The position numbers and the translations under genes are program-made. Of a stretch of DNA of 64,000 nucleotides, positions 35,090-46,335 are shown in pieces. The notes under the pieces were generated by a model. It searched no databases and was not told the origin of the DNA. It saw nothing but the letters and a program-made list of their open reading frames with translations. Positions within the stretch are counted from its first letter, which is position 1. Every line of letters starts with the position of its first letter. The stretch is from Triatoma infestans (taxonomy: Eukaryota > Arthropoda > Insecta > Hemiptera > Reduviidae): the NCBI GenBank assembly GCA_011037195.1, contig JAAEAF010007909.1, positions 20,430-84,429 of the forward strand. The letters are read 5' to 3'.

Positions 35090-36340
35090 AAATGATAATT
35101 TAGAAATAGTAAGGGATAAACGCAGTTATAAATAAAACAGAGTAATAAAAGTAGCAATAAAAGGCGAGGAAAAGTTAATCTTCAAAGGTTCTGCCACCGA
35201 ACAATACCCTTCCCTTTTAAACTTTATTGAATACAAGTTCTTTTAATCATAATATGATGGATTTAGTTTGTTTTTATTATAAATTCTAACGTTAGTTCCC
35301 ACGCTGTGCAAAGCAAATAATGTGACAATTACATTTAGGCACTGTCAATCAAGTATTTTTTTTCGAAACCAATTAAATTTCCGGTTTCCGGTATATTAAA
35401 TACAATTAGTTGGTACAAACTAATTTTTTTATTAAGATAAATATGAATTTTTTTTAGGGTTTAAAAGTATTAATCCGCAACGTTTTGTTATATCTTTTAT
35501 TTTGATTAGATCAATCTGGACTTTAAGAATAGCCATCAGCATAGGGAATTCCTTAGTGTTTATGAAGAAGATGAATCATTATATTTTAGAGTGTTATGAA
35601 GACGAATATAGTGAGTTCTGTAAAAATGCTTGAACAAGTATTGATGGAAACATGTACATTGTTGGACGTAATTAATCAAATGAGTAGAATAGCGAGGTAC
35701 GTCACTCGTTGCAATTATTTCAATTCTGCAACAATTTATATCCAATTGATAACATAAATAGATAAATACGATAACTACTATCGTTCTGGAAATGATGTCA
35801 TATTTTTAAAATACCACTTAGTTAAAAATATATAATTGTTTGTCGCAATGATAATTTTACATTATTTGATTGTTTTTTTTTTGTTTTTTTTTCTTCAAGA
35901 TATTTGAACTAAGTAAATTAAAATTAAGTGCAATTCTTCGGTTAGGTCAGAAATAATATAAAATATAACTTGCCAACATTTCGGCAATTTATTTATTTGC
36001 CATCTTCAAGGCTATAGATGGCTACAAAAAAAAAAAAGCTATAGATTAGCATAAAAAAAAATCTGGTGTGAAACACTCACACAACATATTCTTACACCAG
36101 TTTTCAAAATCTGATTGACAAATTTTACAATTATTACACCAAATTTAATATGAAATTCGTCGGTATTATTATCGGAGAAAATTACAAAAACTGAAAATTT
36201 AAAAATAAAGCTGTGCAGTAAAAACAGCACTTCCGGTTTTGCTAATTTTCTTGAAATTCGGAAATTTCGGCAATTCTATTTATTTCTAATTAATTTTATA
36301 TTGAATGATAGAATTGTATAAACACACTATGATAGCAATT
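35090..36340. other. AT-rich intergenic DNA with one ribozyme-like box
   Basis: No gene seen. A minus-strand GAAATGTTGG box with a GGCAA/TTGCC hairpin lies at 35969-36012. Complex-repeat landmarks run from 36060 to 36320. Confidence 0.5.
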
Positions 36341-36349
36341 GACCAGAGA

Positions 36350-36692
36350 TCATTTGGCAGTATCTCTTGGTGAATGGACCATAGTCTTCCAGACGTAATT
36401 AATCTTCCAGTTTATCCTATTCATTGTTTGGATGACTGGGTAATTAACACTAACTTAAAAAGTTTAGCCAAGCTGTGCTACAAAAGCTTAGAGTTCATGT
36501 GTCTTCACATCCAGGTTGGTGTTAGAATGTTCTAAAAGATTGGAAGAGCTTTCTTCTCTGTAGGATGTGCTTCTAGTTCTCGGTCCTAGGTCATATGGGG
36601 AATTTTTGGGAATGAGGAGGTGGATAGGTTTATTAAATTAAGCGCCTCTCTCCCTGTCATTGGACTTGAGCCTGCTGTTGGCGTGTCTTCTG
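36350..36692 (+). mobile_element. Non-LTR RNase H fragment
   Basis: Carries 'cagtatctcttggtgaatgg' (AVSLGEW block) and 'ctaggtcatatgggga' as at 6030-6240. Ends abruptly where mariner copy E starts. Confidence 0.65.
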
Positions 36693-37893
36693 GTAAGCAT
36701 AACCTCAAATGTATTCAGTTTGACAATGGCGAATCCGCTCGAGCATATGCACCTCGGAAAAACAATGTTCAGTGATTAGATTTTTAGTTGCAGAGGATAT
36801 GAAAGGTAGTGAAATCCACGAAAGAATGTTGAAAGTGTAAGAAGAATAATTGTTTGAAACCAGTCGAACATTTTACAAATGGGTAGAACAGTTTAAAAGT
36901 GGCCGTGTAAGTGTCTGTGACGCAATGAAGTTGGACGACCGGAATGAAGTTGCAACTTCCTCCCTTCGAATCTCGCATTAACACGTTAATTCAGGACAAC
37001 ATGCGTATTGCTGTTGAACTGATTAGCTGAACAAGTGCATACACATGTTGGAACTGTCCATAACATTCTTCAGAATAAGCTACAGTACAAGAAAGCTTGT
37101 GCAAGATGGGTTGCAAGACAACTTACAGCCGCCCACAAAGAAATCAGGTTTCAAATCAGTCAACAGTTGAAAGAACGACGTTTAATTGAAAAAGAATTTT
37201 TCCGGTAGAATTGTAACATGTGATGAAAACATGGATACACCATTTTGAGCCCGAGTGTAAGCCGTCAAAGCCTTGAGTGGAAATATAGTTGTTCTCCCAC
37301 TGAAAGAAAATACAAAACCCAACCATCTACAGGTAAAGTCATGCTTACAGTATTCTGGGATTCGTAGGGGCCTATTTATTGTGACTATCTCGAAGATCAG
37401 CGAAACATCAATAGCCAGTATTACAGTGATATGCTCACACAAACAAAGAAAGACCTGCCATTCGAATGAAACTTCGTGGACTCTTGACTAAAGGCGTGAT
37501 TTTGCTTTACGAAACGCGCGCCCACACATGGCGCAGTTAACTCAGGAAACACTTCAAAATGTGGGATGGGAGTTCCTTCCACATTCCCCCTCAGCCCCGA
37601 CCTTGCCCCATTGGACTTCTATTTGTTTGGACCCCTTAAAAAAGCTCTACGTGGGAAACATTTTCAATCAAATAAAGAAGTTAAAAAAATCAAAAGTGCA
37701 AAAGTGGCTTCGAGATCAACCCAAAGCGTTTTATGCCAGAGGCATACACAAATTGGAAGAACGATGGGACAAGTGTATATATGTTGCTGGGGGACTATGT
37801 TGAGTAGTAGCCAAGGTTTTGTATTGATTAAATAAATCATTTTTGTGCTACACTAATTTGCCTCGTTACTTATTTTATCGTTAATGATCCTCG
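36693..37893 (+). mobile_element. Mariner-like transposon copy E (5' end missing)
   Basis: Begins about 30 bases before the transposase ATG and runs to the 3' TIR ('ttgcctcgttacttatt'). The transposase is broken by several frameshifts and stops. Catalytic-region landmarks are recognisable (near 37215-37250 and 37600-37640). Confidence 0.88.
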
Positions 37894-37949
37894 TTCATAA
37901 ATTGTTTGTTTGCCTTGAGTTTGCTTGGCAATACACCAATTGGGGTCTA

Positions 37950-38490
37950 TCGAGCAGTGGGCAAGTAGATTGTTTACTGCCGAGGGTCTCGATTTGCGTT
38001 AAGGGACGGCCGTGAACGAGTGTGAAGAAGAAGAGGTGAGAGATTTGCACAATGCAATTTTGTTCTCACTAGGCCTTTCCAACGGGGCTCTCTGATGTGG
38101 TCTGGGCAGGTATCAGTTGACAAAGACGTACGGAGTTAATGATCGTTCGAGGAGGTTCCATGACAGCTGCTCGGTATTTGGCGAGTATAATGCAAGTACA
38201 TGTGGTCCCTATCATGCCGGAGAAGGTGAGGAGTTTGTGCTAATGCACGATAACGCTCGTCCCCACATAGTACAGGCCTTTCTTAATAATTGTAATATTG
38301 ACTTCCTAAACTGGCCTGCCTTTTTCCTTGACTTGAATCCTATGGAGCATCTGTTTGATATGCTTGGAAGACGGATAAGTGATCGGAGTCCTTCCTGGGA
38401 CGCTTCAGTCGCTAGAAAGGGCATGTCAAGACGAATGGGCTCTGTCACAAAACGAAATTCCCCGCTTGATTCAGAGCTGTGATAAAGGCA
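37950..38490 (+). mobile_element. Tc1-like transposase remnant
   Basis: VLMHDNARPHIVQAFL, NWPAFFLDLNPMEHLFDMLG and GRRISDR correspond to the second D and the D34D/E block of Tc1-like transposases. The N-terminal half is scrambled and no TIRs were seen. Confidence 0.8.
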
Positions 38491-38499
38491 AGAGGAAGT

Positions 38500-39650
38500 A
38501 ATACTCGTATTAGCACCGTCCTACTTAACAATAATGCACAATTAAAAAAAAAATAAAATAAATACAATTTTTCCAAATTTATTTTATGTAATTAATTATT
38601 TTAAATTCCCTTATAATGCTGTTTATTTCTTTCTTCTAACCAACAAACGTTATGTACGATAAAAAATTATTAACAAATTAAAACTATACATAAAAAAAAT
38701 TTTTTCAAGTGGCCGGAGTTGTTTGCCGGTGAGTGTATGTTACAGAACAATAATATAAAAAATACCTCTCATTTCTGAACTTGGTTGAAACTGTAATGAC
38801 ATAGCAATGTCAAAGCCTTCACAAAATATAACAAAAGGAAAGAATAATTTATAACTAGTGGCCCCACAGCCGGCCGCTGCCTTTTCAATACAAAGGTATC
38901 AAAGACAAGCACCGATAAGCCCTGTCTATTGAACAGAAGCCACCTGGTCTTTGAAAGTCGCCGATGGGCGACCAAATCTGGCCACTGACCTGAATCACTG
39001 GTCGCCGACCTAACCAAGGTCGCACGCTACTAGAGATGTCTTAGTGTGAGAACTTACTTACACACTTGACAGTGTGTGAGTAAGACTAATATAAACTTCG
39101 CCCCACTGGAAGAGGGGATTAATATATCATCATCATTATACCAGTAGCCACATTATTATATCAGTATCATTTTACAGCAGCAGTTATACTTGAGTTCCGA
39201 GCGCGTCCCTATACAAGGTTTATCTTATAATTATTTTCATAGTTGTGCATATTAGTTTATTTATTATAATCATTTTAAATTATTTGTTATTTAACTCTTA
39301 AAATTATTTATTTACTTTTATCAAATCATATTAATTGTAGTTACCATTAGGCTCATTCAAATTATTGTTAAAATATATTCTATTTTTATAAATTCACTGT
39401 TAGTAATTCAAGCAATAACTCTCTAAACTAACTTCCGCCTAATAAATCCCTCTTCAAGACATCTAACTTCATACCTCAGGAATCACGACAATCGATTCCA
39501 CTACAAAACCTATCACGAATTACAAACTTCCCAAATTATAATATAATATCGTAGCTCACTCACATAAAGATAGCATAGCGTGTTGCGCAATAATAATAAT
39601 TAAAACCATACCTTTCAAACAGTTACGTAATTAACTAAAATAAGTAATTA
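38500..39650. other. AT-rich intergenic DNA
   Basis: No recognised gene or transposon body. GC-richer patch at 38860-39020 without coding signal. Confidence 0.5.
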
Positions 39651-39654
39651 AAAA

Positions 39655-40270
39655 CACTTAAGTTTTTGGGTTGAGATCGCGTCAGTGGTTTGCTAAAAAC
39701 CAGCCGTTTCGCCTATGTTGCAATGTGTCCCTTCACGGTCATTACTCCTTAAAAGCCAACAAGGCAATGAACCTTTGTAGAGAGGGGCGCGGCTTCTTCC
39801 TCCGCCATATCGCCTGCCTTCTTGATCACCATGTTTACTATAGGTGGTGGGCTGGGCTTAATTTTCACTTCCTTACTCACGGTTGGCTGGTGAATGGTAA
39901 GATCTAAGTCTCCCATCCCAACGCCCTTTTGCGTTTAAACCTTGTCCTGCTCCAGAAAACCATTAGACGCTTTTGCCCCCGGATTTTTACCCCTTTTGAA
40001 TTCTTGCCTCTCGAGGAGAGGATCCCCAAAGAGAACGTGACGCACCGGGTCTCCTTCACCGTATTGACAATGCGAAGAATCTTTCAACCCCTGCTCATGG
40101 AGCTTTGAGTTGAACTCCTCATGACCCATGAGTATTATGTTACGGTTTGGGATAGCTCCAGCCACCGAATCGGCAATCTGTGATGCAGATTCGGTAAGAA
40201 CTCATATGCAGTTCTCTCTTTCTTTGCTTCATCCAAGCGTCTTTGCCATTTCCCAATCTTGTACTCTCGG
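39655..40270 (-). mobile_element. Non-LTR retrotransposon 3' end with hammerhead-like 3'UTR
   Basis: The minus strand encodes IILMGHEEFNSKLHEQGLKD, a Cys-His cluster (HCQYGEGDPVRHVLFGD) and ends FLEQDKV at 39935. Its 3'UTR continues to 39655 and holds TGAAGGGA and GGCGAAACGGCTGG at 39697-39740. Same arrangement as 3215-3575. Confidence 0.7.
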
Positions 40271-40489
40271 ATCGTTTTCTTTATAAGGGCAGAAGTGGCT
40301 TAGGGACTGATGGGGGTAAATAGGCGTAATATAAAGGGGTGGGTGGGGATGGCCCAAACTTTGGATCAGATGCTAGTTTTATGGCGAGGGGCGATGGTTT
40401 AAGGGAGTTGTCAAAAACGATGATTGGCTTCAAAAGAGGTGGGGATAAATGGGCGTGGATAAATATTTAGTTTATGTGCTACAATAGGA

Positions 40490-40930
40490 CTTGATAGTAA
40501 GGTTTGTGAAAAAAATCAATCAACCACTTTACAGAATGGATTTTTGTTTTTGCTATTTTCTCGAAAACGCTCTAACGATTTTCTTTAAACTTAGTATATC
40601 AACTTTGCATAAAAATAGCTACAACTTTTATTTGGAACATTTCTTCGGAAAAATTCATTTAAGGGGACTCTTGTTGTAGTGGTGGAGTTATGTTTCTCTG
40701 TAGTGTTATTTTAGTTTAGTATACAATTCTATCAAATAATACTTGCATTGTCAAAATTGTGACTTTAAAGAAAATCAGTTTGGTGGAAGAGTGAATTTAT
40801 TTCAATTTTCGTACGATTTTATACATAAAAACATCGACGGAATTTCATTACATTTGTTACAGTGACTTTGGAGCGAGGGGGTATGGACTTAAAAAAGGCA
40901 TTTATTAAGTTTAAAATTTCCACTTGATAA
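40490..40930. repeat. Complex dispersed repeat unit
   Basis: Landmarks 'gattttctttaaacttagta', 'acttttatttggaacatttc' and 'gtatacaattctatcaaat' in the usual order. Confidence 0.6.
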
Positions 40931-40939
40931 ATTTAAATT

Positions 40940-42338
40940 CTCCAATTAAAGATAAGCAAACATTTAGTGCAAATTATAGGAAATTATTGGTAGAAAATTT
41001 GTTACTTAAATCTTGTAAAGCGTAAAATAATATTTAGCTGGCTGTGAAGCTAAAATTTCTAAGATGGCGCCAGTATCAAGCTACTAGGTTATTGTGTTTT
41101 TTATAAGTGTACTTACAAAGTTAAAATTCATGAGTAATTAAGTAAGTAACTTTTTTTTTTAATTTGTTAAAATATTGTTATTTTTGTTTGTGTATTTTTT
41201 TTTAAGTTTGATTTTTTAAAATATTTTGGGAAGAAATATTTTAATGGTTGATCTTTTTGTAGATCAATCATGTTAGAAAAGTGTCCAGGCAAAATTTTAT
41301 CTGTTTAGAAAATGGTAAATTTTGTTTTTGAAAGGTAAAAAACAGATTTCACTAAATCTAATTTATCTTTTTCTAAATTAAAAGATAAATTACTTTTTAG
41401 TTTTCTTCCGAACGTTTACGTGTTATTAATAGTTGTAGGTTTTTAGTTTTAAAATACAAGTTTCTTTCTACTATTTTGAAATTTACGTCTGGTTGAATCT
41501 TTTATATGTGAATGTCTCTGTCGTTATGTGAAAAAAAAGAAGTAATTTTGTGCATAGGTATGTCTCTTCTGAACATTTAAGTTCGTAAGGTGTTTTGCCT
41601 GAGTTAGTTGAATATGTAAGTTAGTAATTTTGGACCTGTAATGTCTCCTTTGTTTTCGTATATTGCTAGAAATGATTTAATTAACCCATTTGTTGAATGC
41701 ATGTCCAATTATTATCAAGTAATTTATAACCAAGAAATGGTCTGATCCAACAGGTTCTCTTCCCAGTGATTTAATGTCACTTTGGTTGGCTCATTATTGT
41801 CTCAAACACTTTAATTTCAGACTCGTTACCTAGATGTTTTACAATATGCTTACCCGATGTTTCACCAGTAACAGAAAAACTAAGAGCAAGTAATTTCATT
41901 TTTACTGCCCCAAATGGTCCTTTGTAGTGAGATTTATATGTCCTTGAAACTTAAGGCTCCTGCCTGATCTCAAAGCTTTTAGGATTTCATGTGGTATTTT
42001 ATCCGTCGTAGCATGTATATTGATTTTGTTCCTAACCGTTATCGGATTTTCATCCATCGTCAGAGCAAATTCACCAAGTTCATGTAAAGAGTTCCACTTC
42101 AATGTAATGTTTCTGTTATACTCACTTTTGTTGGTTTGTTAGTTGTATATATACAGATGATTTTAAGTTTGATTATGATTGTATATATTTTAAGTTTGAT
42201 TTTTTAATTAAAAGATAAATTATCTTTATTTAATTAAATTAAATTAAATTATAAATCCGCATTGCGGACCCATCCACAGTTTCTACTAGGATTTGGTTTA
42301 AGATTAGTTATGGAGTTTCTATAATTAGTTTTACATTA
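40940..42338. other. Intergenic DNA with an unidentified minus-strand coding relic (41730-42110)
   Basis: A 66-codon minus frame (42102-41902) with KWNSLHELGEFALTMDENP and KIPHEILKALRSGRSLKFQG has coding-like composition and continues in other frames (SVTGETSGKHIVKHLGNE). Probably a transposon protein. Family not recognised. Confidence 0.35.
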
Positions 42339-42342
42339 GTAA

Positions 42343-42951
42343 GGCAGCTTACACACTGATGCAACGCAACTCACACGACCGACTCAAGCAACTAGTTGCA
42401 TCAGTCTGACCCATAAGGATTCTGATTCATTTTACGAGAAGCATTCACACTTGCGCAATCCGACTGATGCAACCTTACGACTGGTTGTATGCGACTGGAC
42501 ATGCCGGTCGCACCGCGATCAGTTGCATTAGTTTTTGTATGTATTGCCAATTAAAATATTATTTTCTTCATTTTAGGAAGCATTCAGCGTTAAATTAGTG
42601 CAAGAAGTAGAAAAATATCCAGCATTATACATAGAAGCACCATACATTATACTAAGAAGGTTGTTGGACTCATCCTATACATAGATTTAAATTTAACCGG
42701 GTCATTGAGTTCCCTTGCAGCTACAAACATTCTTCGTTCAAAATTATCTACAAAATACGGGTGCACCCAGAAACGTCTTTTCCTTCTCCTAAGAAAATAC
42801 CAAGAAATAATAACATCCTCATCTTTTGACGACTCCATTTCGACTAGATTATAGTCGCATCGATTGTACAACAATGTGAAAACATCGGTCTCATGCAACT
42901 AGTTGCTTGAGTCGGTCGTGTGAGTTGCGTTGCATCAGTGTGTAAACTGCC
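42343..42951 (-). mobile_element. PIF/Harbinger deletion derivative with TAA target duplication
   Basis: TAA at 42340-42342 and 42952-42954 flanks ends GGCAG...CTGCC. Terminal inverted repeats are about 58 bp. A minus-strand frame, 42898-42647, encodes the transposase N-terminus: RRKRRFWVHPYFVDNFERRM and KFKSMYRMSPTTF, the usual region ahead of the missing DDE domain. Its ATG lies inside the TIR. Internal deletion removed the rest. Confidence 0.85.
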
Positions 42952-43084
42952 TAAGAGTATCTGTTGCATGCAGTGACTTTAGGGAGTAGCGATCCCAAGG
43001 ATTACTACAGCTCAGTACACAGTACACTTAAAACTACATATATTCCATCTTTTACAAACTAAAATTTTTAAACGATATTTTCAG

Positions 43085-43215
43085 CTGCAGACAACACTGT
43101 CCATCACCGGGTCAATGAGCTGTAGATGCTTCTAGGAAGAGAAAATCTAAAGACAGCACAACTGGTCTCGTACCCGGGGGCCTCGTCCGCGTTGTTAATC
43201 CAGCGCGCTAGTACT
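43085..43215 (-). repeat. tRNA-derived SINE, family 2, partial
   Basis: Minus-strand tRNA-like head (GTACCCGGG and GCGCTGGATTAACAACG blocks) and body 'agctcattgacccggtgatg'. Related copies at 43566-43850 and 53850-54065. Confidence 0.65.
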
Positions 43216-43257
43216 GAGCAAAAAACACTTGAATTTCCAAGTTGTAACCGCGTTTTC

Positions 43258-43302
43258 GAACCGACGTTTTGCCCATATTACAATGACCTCTTTTCAGGGT
43301 CG
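43258..43302 (-). ncRNA. Hammerhead-like motif, class B, decayed
   Basis: CTGAAAAGA core with insertion, GGGC and AAAACGTCGG boxes. It lies between SINE copies, so it is a fragment. Confidence 0.3.
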
Positions 43303-43313
43303 TTTACACCTTC

Positions 43314-43510
43314 AAAGTGTTGGTGTAGTGGTTACGAGCATGGACTTGTAAGTGGAAGGACCCCAGTTCGAGTCCAGCGTATAACTAAATTTTATATTTG
43401 TTTAAAAAATGTTAATAGTAAAGTAGGTGCTTCCGCCCCCGTCCACGACACCCAATTTGGCAGTAGGACGTTAAGCCCGCCTGAAAAAATAGCCATTACT
43501 TTACTTTTAC
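43314..43510 (+). repeat. tRNA-derived SINE, family 1, copy 2
   Basis: A box (GGTGTAGTGGTTACGAGCA) and intact B box (AGTTCGAGTCC), body identical in order to 21815-22017, ending in a TTTACTTTTA tail. Confidence 0.88.
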
Positions 43511-43565
43511 ATGCACTCTACACATTAGAGACAAGGACAAACACAGTACTCAAACTGGGGTCTCC

Positions 43566-43850
43566 GTCTCTAGTTAATTGGCGTAATTGGTAGCGCACTG
43601 GATTAGCAAAACAACGCGGCGGTCCGGGTTTGAATCCAGTATGTTGCCCTTAGATTATCTCTTCCTAGAATCCTCTACAGCTCACTATCCCGGTGATGGG
43701 TCGTGTTGTCTGTAGCTAGAGAACACTGCTCGGTGGCCGGCAGTGTACTGAGAAGGCTTCGGGAGACACAATAGATCTTTCAGGACGCAGTGCAATAATC
43801 CTTTATAACAATCTGGGATGATGGTAAATTCTAGGCAAATAATGTTTCTT
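43566..43850 (+). repeat. tRNA-derived SINE, family 2, best copy
   Basis: A box GGCGTAATTGGTAGCGCACTGG, B box GGGTTTGAATCC, then the body 'ctcactatcccggtgatggg' and 'gaaggcttcggg'. A tRNA gene is rejected: no CCA-end acceptor pairing is visible and the body is repeated elsewhere. Confidence 0.8.
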
Positions 43851-43950
43851 TAAACCAGCGGTCTCAATTTTTTTTTTAATTTCGCACCCCCTCGTATAAT
43901 ATTAAAAAAAAATTTTGAGGTTCGGTCAAACATAAGAACTCTTTTTTAAA

Positions 43951-43996
43951 TTTCTACCGACGTTTCGGCAAATTTATTGCCTTCTTCAGGGTAAAC
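43951..43996 (-). ncRNA. Hammerhead-like motif, class B with strong stem II
   Basis: On the minus strand: UUUACC (43995-43990), CUGAAGA (43989-43983), A, stem II GGCAA/UUGCC (43981-43977 with 43971-43967), GAA, ACGU, cleavage C at 43959, then GGUAGAAA. Stem I pairs UACC with GGUA and, past one bulge, UUU with AAA. Confidence 0.5.
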
Positions 43997-44635
43997 ATTT
44001 TTTTAGTGAGAATTCCAGTAGTAATTAATAATCTAGTGTAACCTGTAACATATTATCATCAAGTGTTGGCATATCAAAATCGATTTTCAACATTGAATAC
44101 AACGGTCGTAACGAACACCAAAAACATTAAAAAAAAAAAAGATATATAAAAGTAAGTCAATTCACGGGGATTTAAACTCGTCTTTGGCAATACGCGAATT
44201 ATTTTTTAATGAAGCTCACCTATTTAGTAGACATATTTGAAAAACTTAATTCACTAAATCTTCAACACCAGGGAAATAATACGGAATTTATTTGATTTAA
44301 GTGGTAGGGTCAATGCTTTTTTATTTTTAAAAAGAAACGAAAATGCAGTTATGGAATGTTTCCCACGATATTTTGAATTTATCCAGAGTTATCAACCGGA
44401 AGTGGAATCATAAAGTGGAGACAATGATGGGTCATCAGAGTAATGAAACCCATCAGTTCAGATCAAAACGCCATTTGTCCCAGATAGAGCTGAACAAGGA
44501 AAAAAAATCATTATCGGCCATTATATTTTTTGAATTTTTTTTTTTATTAAATTGTATGAATTAGAGTTAGAGAAAGTTGTGTGAGTGTATCACAGTTAAT
44601 TTTATTTTAATTTTTTAGGTAGGTGATTTCGAAAC

Positions 44636-46335
44636 ATGGCACAGTTATGGGCCATACTTCACAAAGCTGGGTATTCCAGAAAGTGCCATTATATTTATAC
44701 ATTGTTGGACATCCTTTTGCCATTATTGCTAGCATTGCTATTGGTTGTATTTAAAGGACAAAACAGTCGTGATGAAATTGAACCGGAAAAAATATTCCCA
44801 CCACATGGAAAAGATTTCTTGATGCAGCACTCTTACGATAGCCAATTAGAAATTTTGTACACGCCAAATTCTACAGAAGCTAACAATATTATGTCCAGAG
44901 TTAAGACTAAATTAGATCCACAGAAACAGCATATTGGTGAGTAATCTATAATATGGCTGATTTTTGTTTGTTTGTATTTTCTGGGGTCTAGCGCATTGCA
45001 GCCAAGAAGGATGTCTACTGTATCCGCCCACGCCCACTGGGATGACACCCCCACAATCAACAGCATTCCTTCCACATAAATTACGCCATCTTTCACAATC
45101 TCTCAACAGTTTTCTTATTGTTGAGACAAGCCTTGTTATCCCTTTGCCTTCCTCGGCTGTTAATGGGGGAGACTGCCCAATCGAAATCCTAGCCACAGTG
45201 GCTTTTTTTTGGTAGCCGATAATCTTCCCTTCTTATTTTTTGGTGATACAGGTTATCCCGACCCCCCCTGGTTCCCAAGGGTGAGACTACTCATCTACAA
45301 CACCCCTTCCCAGATTCCTGAGGAATCTCAGGTTCTGAGAAGTTTCTAGGGAGGGGAGATATATCTTCCTCCACATCTGGTCACTATCTAGGGTTCAAAA
45401 TCTTTTCTGGATGATAGCATAGCAGTCCGGTTAGAAGGTATATTGGAGTCTCCTTCATCTCCCACAGAATCGACTATTATAGGTGCTATTATAGGCCCAG
45501 CTTGTCTACAATGCCTATGGAGGAAACCTGTCAGTATACGAAGCCTGTTTTTACTTGAAACTAATGCACGCTTCATATCTTTTTATGGTTATAACCGATC
45601 AGGCTTGCCTCAATCCTAGGAGGATTTTTCCAGAACTATGCTCTCTTAATTTCTTTCTCTTTTCTAAGACTGGTCACTTATTTCTACATAAGAGTTCAAA
45701 GCCCCAAAATGGGAGATCCAACTCCTTTCCTTGCCAGGGTATGCCCGGCCATTTCATTTCCTTCCGCGCCAACAGTTCCCTTGGCACCCAGACTTTATTC
45801 CTCCCTGCCCAAGTTTGCCGAGGCGTTCCCCCTAAACCATTTTTGAATTGATGATATGTGAGCTGAGTGCTTTAATCGCAGCCTGGCTACTGGATAGGTA
45901 CCATTTCCTAATTCCTATATTCCCTGTGGAATTTAGACAGGACATACCTATCAATTGAATTAAAAATTACAAATATAATGAAAAATTTTGTTTGTTTACC
46001 TTTTATGATTTAATTTCTCTTTTGCAGGCTATTTTAAGGCAATGGAAAATGCTACATCTATGGAGACATGGCTTTACAATCGTTCAATAACCAATGAAAA
46101 GACATATTGGGAACAAGGTTATGGCATTGTATTCCACAATATCTCAGAAAATACTTTAAACTATTCCATAAAAAATACAAAATTCGATATTTGGCATACA
46201 AATCTATTATTCCCCGAATTTCCAGTACTCGGACCAGTGGAATCTGGTACAGACTATGTAAGCCATGGATTTCTGGCATTACAAATAGCTATTGATGAAG
46301 CGTATATGGAATATATAAATGTTGAGCCGGTTGAT
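44636..46335 (+). CDS. ABCA exons 1-2: TM1 and first extracellular domain
   Basis: Exon 1 encodes a short N-terminus and a hydrophobic helix ([17 protein letters not shown]). Exon 2 adds the loop with [13 protein letters not shown] and [20 protein letters not shown], the conserved segment just before TM2. The loop of about 160 residues is shorter than in ABCA1. Confidence 0.92.

Noticed and set aside
43573..43645. Possible tRNA gene
   Set aside because: A and B boxes are present, but the head is fused to a repeated SINE body and the acceptor stem does not close.
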